From Didemnitutus sp047777955 (GTDB lineage: Bacteria > Verrucomicrobiota > Verrucomicrobiia > Opitutales > Opitutaceae), in assembly GCF_047777955.1 (NCBI RefSeq), contig NZ_CP180537.1:3720001-3784000 (forward strand): a stretch of DNA of 64,000 nt. The letters run 5' to 3'. Numbering within the stretch: position 1 is the first letter of the stretch; every line of letters starts with the position of its first letter. Positions 34,372 through 42,979 of this stretch are shown here, one piece after another. The position numbers and the translations under genes were made by a program. The notes below the pieces were generated by a model that did not search any database, was not told the origin of the DNA, and saw only the letters and a list, made by a program, of their open reading frames with translations.

Positions 34372-37300
34372 ATGCATAAATCGTTCACCAAACTGCTCAC
34401 CGCCGCGGTGGCAGTCGTGACGCTTCTGGCGTCTACAACCGTCGCGCTCGCGCAAGGCATCACCACCGGTGCCATCGTCGGCACTGCACTCAACTCCTCC
34501 GGCCAGCCGGTCTCCGGCGCGGCGGTCACCATCGTCCACGAGCCGTCCGGCACCCGTGCGACCGGCGTGACTCGCGCCAACGGCCAATACAACGTGTCCG
34601 GCTTGCGCGTGGGCGGTCCCTACACCGTCACGATCACCGCCGACACCTATCAGGAGAGCGTTCGACGCGAGATCTACGTCGAACCGGGCTCCAGCGTCGA
34701 TGTGAGCGCCAAGCTGGCCTCCTCGGGCGTCGTGCAGCTCGAGGCCTTCAACGTCGTCAGCAACCGCGACACGACGTTCGGCGCCGGCAAGATGGGCACG
34801 GGCACGGCGTTCAACGAGGCGGAAGTGAGCAACGTCACCTCCGTGCGCCGCAACATCCAGGATATCGCGGTGCTCGATTCCCGCATGTTCCTCGGCTCGC
34901 TCGACCAGGGCGGCCAGCTGAGCGCCCAGGGCCAGAACTTCCGCTTCAACTCGCTGCTCGTCGACGGCGTCCGCTCCGACGACCAGTTCGGCCTCAACAG
35001 CAACGGCTTCTCCTCCCTCCGCGGCCCCGTGCCGATCGACGCCATCCAGTCCCTCGGCGTTGAGCTGAATCCCTACTCCGGCCGCTACTCCGGCTTCACC
35101 GGCGCCCTGATCAACACCACGATCAAGTCCGGCACGAACCAGTTCGAAGGCAAAATCTACTACGAAGTCTCCAACGAGAACCTCCGCGCCAAGAACCCGC
35201 TCACCGGCGTCAAGGAGACCTTCGACGAGAAGAGCTACGGCATCGTGTTCAGCGGCCCCATCCTCCGCAACCGCCTCTTCTTCTCCTACGTCTACGACAA
35301 CTTCGAGCGCACCACCGTCCCGCCGCAGGCGACGTTCATCCCGAACTCGGCCAGCCTCGACCAGATCATCGCGCGCGCCAAGGCGCTCGGCTACGATCCC
35401 GGCAGCTTCGGCGGCGGCGCGGACAACGTCTCCACCCAGGAAACGCACATCGGCAAGCTCGACTGGAACATCTCGGACAAGCACCGCCTCGCCCTCACCT
35501 ACCGCCGCAACTACGGCGTCGAGTCGATCTTCCCGAACTACACCGGTTCGACGACCACGTCGCTCAGCGGCCACTGGTATACCCAGAACCGCAACACCGA
35601 CTCCTACGTCGCGCAACTGAACAGCCAGTGGACGCCGGACTTCCGCACCGAGCTCACCGGTTCCTACACGAAGTATGACGGCTCCCCGCAAAACTCGGCC
35701 GCCGCTTTCCCGATGGTGACGATTTTCGGCGTCTCCGGCACACGCTCCAGCGATAATGCCGCGATCAACGGCGGCGTCGTCCTCGGCACGGAAAACTCCC
35801 GCCAGCTCAACAAGCTCAACACCGAGGAGAACCAGTTCAAGGCCATCGGCGAATGGTCGCGCGGTGACCACACCCTCACGTTCGGTGTGGAAGACGTCGC
35901 CACCGACTATGTGAACGCCTTCGTGCAGAACACCAACGGTGTCTACACCTTCGGCAGCAACGGCACGCCTGGCAGCGGCGTTACTGCCTGGCTCGCGGGC
36001 ACGCCCCCGGCCTCCTACCAGCTCGCCAAGCCCTATGCTGGCTCCACCATCGAGAATGCGGTCGCCCGCTGGAGCTATGACAATTACGCGGCCTTCCTCG
36101 AGGACACTTGGCGCCCGAATGGCCAGCTGACCCTCCTCTACGGCGTTCGCTTCGACTATCCCTACATCGGCGAGGCTCCGCCGGTCGCCGCCGGCTTCCA
36201 GGCCGCGTTCGGCATGCCGAACAACACCACCAACAGCGGCAACTACACCGTCGCTCCGCGCGTCGGCTTCAGCTACGAGTTCGCCACGGCGCGCAAGACC
36301 CAGCTGCGCGGCGGCGTCGGCCTCTTCCAGGGCAAGAACCCCGCCGTCTGGCTCTCGAACGCCTACTCCAACGCCGGCTCCGTCTACAACTACACCGCCT
36401 CCACCAGCGAGCTGGCCGCCATCACCTTCAATCCGGACCCGGCAACCCAGACCGTCCCCGGCTCGGCCAATCCCGCTCCGAACATCAACGTCACGGACCG
36501 GGATTTCGTTCAGCCGCGCCTCTGGAAGTCGAACATCGCCGTCGACCATGAGCTGCCCTTCGGCGGCATCACGGCCACCGTCGAATACTACTTCAACAAG
36601 GTCGACCGGAGCGTGAACACGCTCTTCCTGAACTACCTTGAAGCCGGCACCCTGCCCGACGGCCGCATCCGCTACGCCGGCACCATCCCCGGCAATGCCA
36701 GCACCAGCACCTCGGTCAACGGCCGCCGCCGCGTCTCCACCTTCGCCGACGTGTTCTACCTGACGAACACGGACAAGGGCCAGGCCTGGGGCGCCACCTT
36801 CAGCCTCGCCCGTCCGATGAAGAACAAGTGGGGCTGGTCGTTCTCCTACACGCATGGCAACGCCACCGAAGTGAGCCCGATCACCTCCTCCACCGCCTCC
36901 TCGAACTACTCGAACCGCGCGGTGTTCAACCCGAACGAGGACATCGCCTCCACCTCCAACACGAGCATCAAGGACCGCATCGTCGCGAGCATCACGCGCC
37001 AGTTCGAGTTCATCAAGAAAGCGCCGACCACCGTTTCGCTCGTTTACCAGGGCCGCACCGGCCACCCCTACTCCTGGGTGTTCTACGGTGACGCCAACGG
37101 CGACGGATACGGTTTCAACGACCTGCTCTACGTCCCGACCGGTCCCGATGACCCGAAGGTCACCTGGGCGAACACGGCCCAGCGCGATGCGTTCTTCGCC
37201 TTCGTCGAGTCCAGCACGCTGGCGAAATACAAGGGCGGCCATGCCCCGCGTAACAGCGAGACCTCCCCTTGGCTCCAGACCGTGGACCTGAAGTTCACGC

Positions 37301-37569
37301 AAGCGCTCCCGATCTACAAGAAGGTCCGCGCGGAGCTTTACCTGAACGTCCTCAACTTCGCCAACCTGCTCAACGACAAGTGGGGCATTCAGGAGGAAGT
37401 GCCGTTCTCCTACCGCCGCGCGGTGGTCAGCGCCAAGTATGATAACACCACAGCCGGCGCGTGGGCCTATACGTTCACCAACACCACGCTCAACACCGTC
37501 CCGACGACGGTCGACGACACGCCGGTCTCCCGCTGGCAGGTCCTCGCCGGCATGCGCATCAAGTTCTAA
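34372..37569 (+). CDS. TonB-dependent receptor with carboxypeptidase-regulatory-like domain
   Basis: A 1065-residue outer-membrane receptor. A signal peptide (LLTAAVAVVTLLASTTVALA) is followed by a CarboxypepD_reg domain (TTGAIVGTALNSSGQPVSGA to about residue 115), a plug domain including QNFRFNSLLVDGVRSDDQFG, and a 22-strand barrel ending with WQVLAGMRIKF. It resembles the Oar-like/OmpA-type receptors that Bacteroidota and Verrucomicrobiota encode in large numbers, taking up glycans, peptides or siderophores with TonB/ExbBD energy. No SusD homologue or enzyme is encoded nearby, so the substrate is unknown. The upstream 215 bases contain two imperfect hairpins but no clear promoter. A strong terminator follows. 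Confidence 0.88.
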   Translation: MHKSFTKLLTAAVAVVTLLASTTVALAQGITTGAIVGTALNSSGQPVSGAAVTIVHEPSGTRATGVTRANGQYNVSGLRVGGPYTVTITADTYQESVRREIYVEPGSSVDVSAKLASSGVVQLEAFNVVSNRDTTFGAGKMGTGTAFNEAEVSNVTSVRRNIQDIAVLDSRMFLGSLDQGGQLSAQGQNFRFNSLLVDGVRSDDQFGLNSNGFSSLRGPVPIDAIQSLGVELNPYSGRYSGFTGALINTTIKSGTNQFEGKIYYEVSNENLRAKNPLTGVKETFDEKSYGIVFSGPILRNRLFFSYVYDNFERTTVPPQATFIPNSASLDQIIARAKALGYDPGSFGGGADNVSTQETHIGKLDWNISDKHRLALTYRRNYGVESIFPNYTGSTTTSLSGHWYTQNRNTDSYVAQLNSQWTPDFRTELTGSYTKYDGSPQNSAAAFPMVTIFGVSGTRSSDNAAINGGVVLGTENSRQLNKLNTEENQFKAIGEWSRGDHTLTFGVEDVATDYVNAFVQNTNGVYTFGSNGTPGSGVTAWLAGTPPASYQLAKPYAGSTIENAVARWSYDNYAAFLEDTWRPNGQLTLLYGVRFDYPYIGEAPPVAAGFQAAFGMPNNTTNSGNYTVAPRVGFSYEFATARKTQLRGGVGLFQGKNPAVWLSNAYSNAGSVYNYTASTSELAAITFNPDPATQTVPGSANPAPNINVTDRDFVQPRLWKSNIAVDHELPFGGITATVEYYFNKVDRSVNTLFLNYLEAGTLPDGRIRYAGTIPGNASTSTSVNGRRRVSTFADVFYLTNTDKGQAWGATFSLARPMKNKWGWSFSYTHGNATEVSPITSSTASSNYSNRAVFNPNEDIASTSNTSIKDRIVASITRQFEFIKKAPTTVSLVYQGRTGHPYSWVFYGDANGDGYGFNDLLYVPTGPDDPKVTWANTAQRDAFFAFVESSTLAKYKGGHAPRNSETSPWLQTVDLKFTQALPIYKKVRAELYLNVLNFANLLNDKWGIQEEVPFSYRRAVVSAKYDNTTAGAWAYTFTNTTLNTVPTTVDDTPVSRWQVLAGMRIKF

Positions 37570-37594
37570 GCGCATCCTGAGCTGATTCTCTCTC

Positions 37595-37632
37595 GAGGCG
37601 GCTGCGGCAACGCAGCCGCCTCTTTCTTTTTT
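37595..37632 (+). terminator. rho-independent terminator of the TonB receptor gene
   Basis: A perfect 12-bp stem (GAGGCGGCTGCG/CGCAGCCGCCTC) with a GCAA loop is followed by TTTCTTTTTT. It lies 25 bases after the stop codon and is the clearest terminator in the window. Confidence 0.92.
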
Positions 37633-38065
37633 GTCCCGCGGCGCTCCCCCGCGGGGAAACACTCCGGCCTCGCCGCGCGAAGACAGGCGCCGATGCCATT
37701 CCGACGCCTCATCATCCGTGCGCGCGTGCGCCGTCGCGCATTGCCCGCCCGCGCCGCGGCCTCGCGCGATGTCCCGACCGGTCATCGACTGCGCGACGCG
37801 CGTCCTGGCCGCGCTCGCGCCAGAGGAGAAACGCGCGCGGCACTTTCGTCGGCGCGCGCCGCGAAAAATTCTCCTCTGAAAACGCCGGCACGCCTGCCGC
37901 AACATTGCGTCAAGAAATTTTTCCGCGGAAAAAGCACGCCCGCCCGCCACCCCGTTTTCACTCGGGAAAGCGCCGTTTCCGCCGCTCCCGCATCGCGCGC
38001 GACACCGCGAGTTTGGGAGTTTTTTTTGTCCACCAAAAAATGTCGCGATTTTGCCGGAGAAAAAA
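37633..38065. other. long intergenic region before nrdB
   Basis: No gene is recognised in this stretch. The open frames on both strands are arginine- or alanine-rich and lack domains. The right end becomes AT-rich (T8 run near 38023, A6 run near 38035 and A6 at 38060), as expected just upstream of a promoter. Confidence 0.5.
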
Positions 38066-38098
38066 TTGACGGGGTATGGGCCACTACCATTAGTAGTG
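38066..38098 (+). promoter_or_regulatory. candidate nrdB promoter with overlapping palindrome
   Basis: TTGACG at 38066-38071 is a good -35 match and is followed after 17-19 bases by ATTAGTAG, a weak -10. The -10 lies within a dyad of 6-bp arms, CACTAC (38082-38087) and GTAGTG (38093-38098), separated by CATTA. A repressor binding this dyad would block the promoter. The half sites CACTA and TAGTG resemble those of NrdR boxes, but the spacing is three bases longer than the NrdR consensus. Confidence 0.45.
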
Positions 38099-38109
38099 CC
38101 CCTGGTTCC

Positions 38110-38228
38110 GGGCAGCCACATCCTGTGGTGGTCAGCAACGTGTGAGGAAGTTCCAGCAACTTCGGTTCGCTTGGGCGTCCTGCGCGCTTCTATGACCACG
38201 GGAGGATGGTTTTGCCGCCAGCAAAACA
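38110..38228 (+). ncRNA. candidate structured 5' leader of nrdB
   Basis: The untranslated leader contains several compatible helices: CCACA/TGTGG (38116-38120 with 38124-38128), a long-range 7-bp helix GTGGTCA/TGACCAC (38128-38134 with 38193-38199) that encloses GAAGTT/AACTTC (38147-38152 with 38158-38163), and a 7-bp stem GTTTTGC/GCAAAAC (38209-38215 with 38221-38227) near the gene. A multi-branch domain followed by a hairpin about 37 bases before the start codon is riboswitch-like in plan. It does not match a class I know; the cobalamin and nrdJ motifs were considered and not seen. Confidence 0.35.
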
Positions 38229-38264
38229 CACCCGTTTCACGTTCGACACACACCTGCGCTAGCC

Positions 38265-39350
38265 ATGCTCAAATCTTTCCAAGTCGGCTCCAAGACTTTC
38301 GTCCTCGATCAGGAAAAAGCCGAAGCCGCGTTCGCCGGCAAAAAGGTCATCAACGGCCGCCAAGTCCCCTACTTCAACCTCCTCCCGCTGAAGTTCCAGT
38401 GGGCCTACGATCTCTACAAGAAGATGAAGGCCAACCACTGGGAGCCCGAGGACATCCCGATGGGCAAGGACATCGAGCAGTGGCGCGATGCCAAGGCCGT
38501 CACCGACCAGGAGCGCTGGATCATCCGCATGGGCATCGGCTACTTCTCCGCGGCCGAGGGCATCGTCGGCGACAACATCCAGCACGTCGTCCGCGAGCTC
38601 GTCACCGCCCCGGAACTGAAGCTCGTCCTCGGCCGCCACGCGCACGAGGAGAACATCCACGCCGACTCGCTCCTCTACATGATCTCCTCGCTCGGCATCA
38701 ACCCGCACGAGTGCGAGGCGATGTTCGAGGACATCAAGTCGATCGATAAGAAGAACCAGTTCGTCAACCGCGCCTCCAACGCCCTCCGCCGCGACCTCGA
38801 CCTCACCTCCGTCGCCAACAAGCAGCTCCTCGCGAAGAACATCTTCATCTTCGGCCAGTGCATGGAGGGCACGCAGTTCTACGGCCTCTTCGGCATGGTG
38901 CTCTCGCTCTATCGCCAGAACAAGTTCCCCGGCATCGGCCAGATGTTCCGCTACACCCTCCGCGACGAGTCCAACCACATCGAGCTCTTCCGGAACCTCT
39001 TCATGGACCTCGTCGAGGAGAACCGCGAGATCTGGACGCCCGAGTTCAAGGAGGAGCTGCGCCAGACCATGGCCGAGGCCATCGCGCTGGAAAAGGAGTT
39101 CATCCGCGACTGCCTGCCCGTGAACGCCGTGGGCCTCGCGATCGACGAGTTTCTGACCTACATCGACTACATCGCCGACCGCCGGCTCGAAGGCTGCGGC
39201 CTTGCCCCGCTCTCCGCGGGCATCAAGAACCCGCTCCCCTGGCTGGCCGAGATGATGGACATCAAGAAGGAACAGAACTTCTTCGAGGGCCGCGTCACCG
39301 AATACCAGAAATCGTCCGCCCTCCAAAACACCAGCGACGACGAACTCTGA
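38265..39350 (+). CDS. nrdB: class I ribonucleotide reductase beta subunit (R2), tyrosine-less
   Basis: A 361-residue ferritin-fold R2 protein that supplies the radical initiator for NDP reduction by NrdA. The dimetal ligands are recognisable: Glu98 (SAAEGIVGDN), Glu129 and His132 (HEENIHAD), Glu201 (QCMEGTQFY), Glu235 and His238 (LRDESNHIE). The residue four after His132, which is the radical tyrosine in class Ia, is Leu136 (phenylalanine in Chlamydia R2). This makes it a class Ic-type protein that would use a Mn/Fe centre instead of a tyrosyl radical. The segments PMGKDIE, ADRRLEGCGLAP and NFFEGRVTEYQ are shared with chlamydial R2. The C-terminal tyrosine for radical transfer is in TEYQ. 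It precedes nrdA by 144 bases with a hairpin between them. Confidence 0.93.
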   Translation: MLKSFQVGSKTFVLDQEKAEAAFAGKKVINGRQVPYFNLLPLKFQWAYDLYKKMKANHWEPEDIPMGKDIEQWRDAKAVTDQERWIIRMGIGYFSAAEGIVGDNIQHVVRELVTAPELKLVLGRHAHEENIHADSLLYMISSLGINPHECEAMFEDIKSIDKKNQFVNRASNALRRDLDLTSVANKQLLAKNIFIFGQCMEGTQFYGLFGMVLSLYRQNKFPGIGQMFRYTLRDESNHIELFRNLFMDLVEENREIWTPEFKEELRQTMAEAIALEKEFIRDCLPVNAVGLAIDEFLTYIDYIADRRLEGCGLAPLSAGIKNPLPWLAEMMDIKKEQNFFEGRVTEYQKSSALQNTSDDEL

Positions 39351-39374
39351 GCCGTCCCGCCCGCGCGGGACGGC
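39351..39374 (+). other. intercistronic hairpin between nrdB and nrdA
   Basis: A 10-bp stem (GCCGTCCCGC/GCGGGACGGC) with a CCGC loop begins immediately after the nrdB stop codon. No T-tract follows, so it is more likely an mRNA-stabilising or partial-termination element that sets the nrdB:nrdA ratio than a full terminator. Confidence 0.55.
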
Positions 39375-39494
39375 CCCTCGCCGAGCCCCGCGCCCCGCGC
39401 GCCGGCCGGCCCGGATCCCTCCCGCTTTCGTCCCCTTTCCCCTACCCCTCCGTCCGCCCGTCCCCACCCCACGCAGTCCGCAATCACGATCTCC

Positions 39495-42400
39495 ATGAGC
39501 GATTCCTCTTCCGTCCACACCGACCTCGTCCTCAAGAAATTCACCGGCACCCCGCAGGACCAGAAACCCAACTATAACTGGCGCGACGTCCTCCGCGAAG
39601 ACGTCACCGTCCCCGAAGTCGAGGTCCTCTGCCCGCACGGCACCGAGCGCTTCGACCTCGCCGAGGTCGCCGACACCGTCGGCAAGTCCCTCGCCAACCT
39701 CATGCTCGCCAAGGGCGAGAAGGACATCTTCAACGAGAAGAACCAGCGCTTCGTCGCCGACGTCACCCGCGAGGTCGCCACCAACCTCACCAAGCAGGCC
39801 CTCACCCGCGGCCCGCTCCGCGTCTCCCTCCACGACCTCTACGTGCTCATCGAGAAAACCCTCGTCGACAATAACGCCCACGACGTCGCCAAGTCGCTCC
39901 TCCACAAGCGCGCCCAGAAGCTCCCCGTTTCCCGCGAGCACCCGACCGTCGCCGTCAAACTCATCCGCCGCAACAACCAGGTCGTCCCCTGGAACGAGGC
40001 CAAGATCGAGATCGCCATCCGCAAGGCCTTCCTCTCCCTCCGCAAGGACTCCGCCCCCGCTCCGCAGATCGCCCGCGCCGTCACCCAGCGCGCCGCCGAG
40101 CTCAAGCAGGCCTTCCTCCACATCGAGGAAGTCCAGGACATGGTCCAGGAAGAGCTCATGAAGGCCGGCCACTTCAAGGTCGCCGAGGACTACATCCTCT
40201 ACCGCGCCATGCGCCACGCCTCCCGCGCCCAGGAGTCCGCCGCCCGCCACGCCGGCGACGTCGAAGCCGCCGCGACGGCCGAGCAGGCCCCCGAGGCCGC
40301 CGCCAACCCGCCCCAGGGCCAGAACTCCATGATCGTCGTCCAGCGCGCCGACGGCTCCACCTACTTCTGGAACGGCGAGGACCTCAAGAAGCGCATCGAG
40401 TTCGCCTCCATCGGCCTCAACCTCTGCCTCACCGCCGACCAGATCGAGGCCGAGCTCCGCCGCTCCACCTTCGACAACATCGGCCAGGGCGACCTCAACA
40501 ACACCATCGTCCTCAACGCCAAGACCCTGATCGAAAAGGACGCCGACTTCGCCAAGTTCGCCGGCCGCATCCAGCTCACCTACATCTACGAGGAAGTCCT
40601 CGGCTGGGACATCGTCCGCGACGGCATCGGCGCCCTAAAGAAGGCCCACCAGCAGGCCTTCGCCCCCTACGTCGCCCGCGGCATCGACATCAAGCGCCTC
40701 TCCCCGCGCCTCAAGGAATACGACCTCGCCAAGCTCGCCGCCGCCATCGACCCCTCCGCCGACCTCGACCTCGACTTCCTCGGCGTCCAGACGCTCTACG
40801 ACCGCTACCTGATCATCGACAAGACCGGCAAGCGCTCGCGCCGCCTCGAGACCCCGCAGTTCTTCTGGCTCCGCGTCTCGATGGGCCTCTTCCTCGACGA
40901 GAAGTCCGACCGCGAGTCCTGGGCCCTCCAGCTCTACGGCCTCTACAAGAGCCGCCGCTTCTGCTCGTCCACGCCGACCCTCTTCAACTCCGGCACCCTC
41001 CACTCCCAGCTCTCGTCCTGCTACCTCTACTACGTCGACGACAGCCTCGAGGGCATCATGTATCGCGGCATCGCCGAAAACGCCCAGCTCTCCAAGTGGG
41101 CCGGCGGCCTCGGCGGTTCCTGGACCGCCGTCCGCGGCACCGGCGCGCACATCGCCGGCACCAACGGCGAGTCGCAGGGCGTCATCCCCTTCCTCAAGCT
41201 CCACAACGACCAGCTCGTCGCCGTCAACCAGGGCGGCAAGCGCAAGGGCTCCGGCTGCGCCTACCTCGAATCGTGGCACAACGACATCTTCGAGTTCCTC
41301 GAACTCCGTCGTAACACCGGAGACGACCGCCGTCGCACCCACGACATGAACACGGCGAACTGGATTCCCGACCTGTTCATGAAGCGCATGGAGTCGCGCT
41401 CGCACTGGACGCTCTTCCGCTCCAACGAAGTCGCCGATCTCCACGAGACCTACGGCCGCAAGTTCGAGGAGCGCTACGCGCACTACGAAAAGCTCGCCGA
41501 GGAAGGCAAAATCCAAGGCCACAAGGTCGAGGCCATCGAGCTCTGGAAAAAGATGCTCTCGATGCTCTTCGAAACCGGCCACCCCTGGATCACTTTCAAG
41601 GATCCCTGCAACCTCCGCTCCCCGCAGGACCACGCCGGCGTCATCCACTCGTCCAATCTCTGCACGGAGATCACGCTCAACACCTCGAACGACGAGACCG
41701 CCGTCTGCAATCTCGGCTCCGTCATCCTCGAGTCGCACCTCAAGCCCGACGGCTCGCTCGATCACGACAAGCTGCGCGACACCATCCGCATCGCCCTCCG
41801 CGCCCTCGACAACGTCATCGACATCAACTTCTACCCGACGCAGGCCGCGAAGACCTCCAACATGCGCCACCGCCCCGTCGGCCTCGGCGTCATGGGCCTC
41901 GCCAACGCGCTCTACATGAAGGGCGTCGCCTTCGCCTCCCCCGAAGCCGTCGAGTTCAACGACGAGTTCATGGAGGCCATCGCTTACTACGCCTACGAAG
42001 CCTCCTCCGACCTCGCGGCCGAGCGCGGCACCTACTCCAGCTACAAGGGCTCGAAGTGGGACCGCGGCCTCCTCCCGCAGGACACCCTCGATCTCCTCGA
42101 GCAGGAGCGCGGCGTCCCCGTCGACGTCCCGCGCGGCGGCAAGATGAACTGGGAGCCGCTCCGCGCCAAGATCGCCAAGCAGGGCATGCGCAACTCCAAC
42201 TGCCTCGCCATCGCCCCCACCGCGACGATCTCGAACATCACCAACACGTCGCCCTGCATCGAGCCCTACTACAAGAACCTCTACGTCAAATCGAACCTCT
42301 CGGGCGAATTCGTCGTCATCAACACGTTCCTCGTCGAGGACCTCAAGGCCCGCGGCCTCTGGAACCAGGAGATGATCGACGCGCTGAAGTATTTCGACGG

Positions 42401-42812
42401 CGACCTCGCCGACATCGAAGCCGTCCCGGCCGACCTGAAGGAGAAATACCGCACGGCCTTCGACATCGACTACAAGTGGGTGATCGACGCCGCCGCCCGC
42501 CGCCAGAAGTGGATCGATCAATCGCAGAGCGTGAACCTCTGGCTCAAGACGCCGGACCTGAAGACGCTCTCGCACATGTATCGCCACGCCTGGAAGACCG
42601 GCCTCAAGACGACCTACTACCTCCGCTCCCTCGGCGCCTCGAACATCGAGAAGGCCACGGTGAACGTGAAGAAAGAGGTTCGTGGTGCGGCCGGTGAGAC
42701 GAAGGCGGAGACTGCAACCCGCGATGCCAAGAAGGTCTACACCGAGGCAGAGAAGAACGCGTGCTCGATTGAGGCGATGAGGAACGGTGGCACCTGCGAA
42801 GCATGTCAGTGA
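39495..42812 (+). CDS. nrdA: class I ribonucleoside-diphosphate reductase alpha subunit (R1)
   Basis: A 1105-residue catalytic subunit that reduces NDPs to dNDPs. The N-terminal 370 residues hold three ATP-cone-like regions (VEVLCPHGTERFDLAEVADT, AVKLIRRNNQVVPWNEAKIE and IVVQRADGSTYFWNGEDLKK), as in chlamydial NrdA; cones give allosteric control by dATP/ATP. Catalytic residues are Cys509 and Cys738 (redox pair), Cys723 (thiyl radical), Asn721 and Glu725 (NLCTE). The C-terminal shuttle is CEAC, Cys1101 and Cys1104. Codons after about 42667 use more T- and A-ending forms than the body of the gene. A 29-codon frame with a second copy of the tail motif overlaps its stop codon. It partners the NrdB at 38265. 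Confidence 0.95.
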   Translation: MSDSSSVHTDLVLKKFTGTPQDQKPNYNWRDVLREDVTVPEVEVLCPHGTERFDLAEVADTVGKSLANLMLAKGEKDIFNEKNQRFVADVTREVATNLTKQALTRGPLRVSLHDLYVLIEKTLVDNNAHDVAKSLLHKRAQKLPVSREHPTVAVKLIRRNNQVVPWNEAKIEIAIRKAFLSLRKDSAPAPQIARAVTQRAAELKQAFLHIEEVQDMVQEELMKAGHFKVAEDYILYRAMRHASRAQESAARHAGDVEAAATAEQAPEAAANPPQGQNSMIVVQRADGSTYFWNGEDLKKRIEFASIGLNLCLTADQIEAELRRSTFDNIGQGDLNNTIVLNAKTLIEKDADFAKFAGRIQLTYIYEEVLGWDIVRDGIGALKKAHQQAFAPYVARGIDIKRLSPRLKEYDLAKLAAAIDPSADLDLDFLGVQTLYDRYLIIDKTGKRSRRLETPQFFWLRVSMGLFLDEKSDRESWALQLYGLYKSRRFCSSTPTLFNSGTLHSQLSSCYLYYVDDSLEGIMYRGIAENAQLSKWAGGLGGSWTAVRGTGAHIAGTNGESQGVIPFLKLHNDQLVAVNQGGKRKGSGCAYLESWHNDIFEFLELRRNTGDDRRRTHDMNTANWIPDLFMKRMESRSHWTLFRSNEVADLHETYGRKFEERYAHYEKLAEEGKIQGHKVEAIELWKKMLSMLFETGHPWITFKDPCNLRSPQDHAGVIHSSNLCTEITLNTSNDETAVCNLGSVILESHLKPDGSLDHDKLRDTIRIALRALDNVIDINFYPTQAAKTSNMRHRPVGLGVMGLANALYMKGVAFASPEAVEFNDEFMEAIAYYAYEASSDLAAERGTYSSYKGSKWDRGLLPQDTLDLLEQERGVPVDVPRGGKMNWEPLRAKIAKQGMRNSNCLAIAPTATISNITNTSPCIEPYYKNLYVKSNLSGEFVVINTFLVEDLKARGLWNQEMIDALKYFDGDLADIEAVPADLKEKYRTAFDIDYKWVIDAAARRQKWIDQSQSVNLWLKTPDLKTLSHMYRHAWKTGLKTTYYLRSLGASNIEKATVNVKKEVRGAAGETKAETATRDAKKVYTEAEKNACSIEAMRNGGTCEACQ

Positions 42813-42901
42813 TGCGACCTGCCCGCCGTTGCTTCAACGAACACGGTAACGGCGGCACGTGCGAAGCTTGCGTCTACGGGAGCGACTTCAAAGTCAGCTA
42901 A
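42812..42901 (+). CDS. 29-residue frame repeating the NrdA redox tail
   Basis: ATG 42812 overlaps the nrdA stop (TGATG), so ribosomes could reinitiate. The peptide is MRPARRCFNEHG followed by NGGTCEAC and VYGSDFKVS. The eight residues NGGTCEAC are identical to the NrdA C-terminal shuttle motif, but four of the eight codons differ synonymously. It could be a free redox peptide, or a remnant of an older nrdA 3' end displaced by the present one. Whether it is translated is unknown. Confidence 0.4.
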   Translation: MRPARRCFNEHGNGGTCEACVYGSDFKVS

Positions 42902-42979
42902 GGAGCGGAATTCTCTCCAGCTTAAACTTATCCTGCGCGAACCACAAAGGAGAGCCCTGCCCGCGCACCATTCCAACTG

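Noticed and set aside
38066..38228. Cobalamin riboswitch or nrdJ motif upstream of nrdB.
   Set aside because: The conserved B12-box and core sequences are not present, and the enzyme is cobalamin-independent class I.
34318..38253. A 1311-codon open frame on the minus strand opposite the TonB receptor.
   Set aside because: It is a by-product of C-ending codons in the real gene; its sequence is low-complexity and it has no domains.
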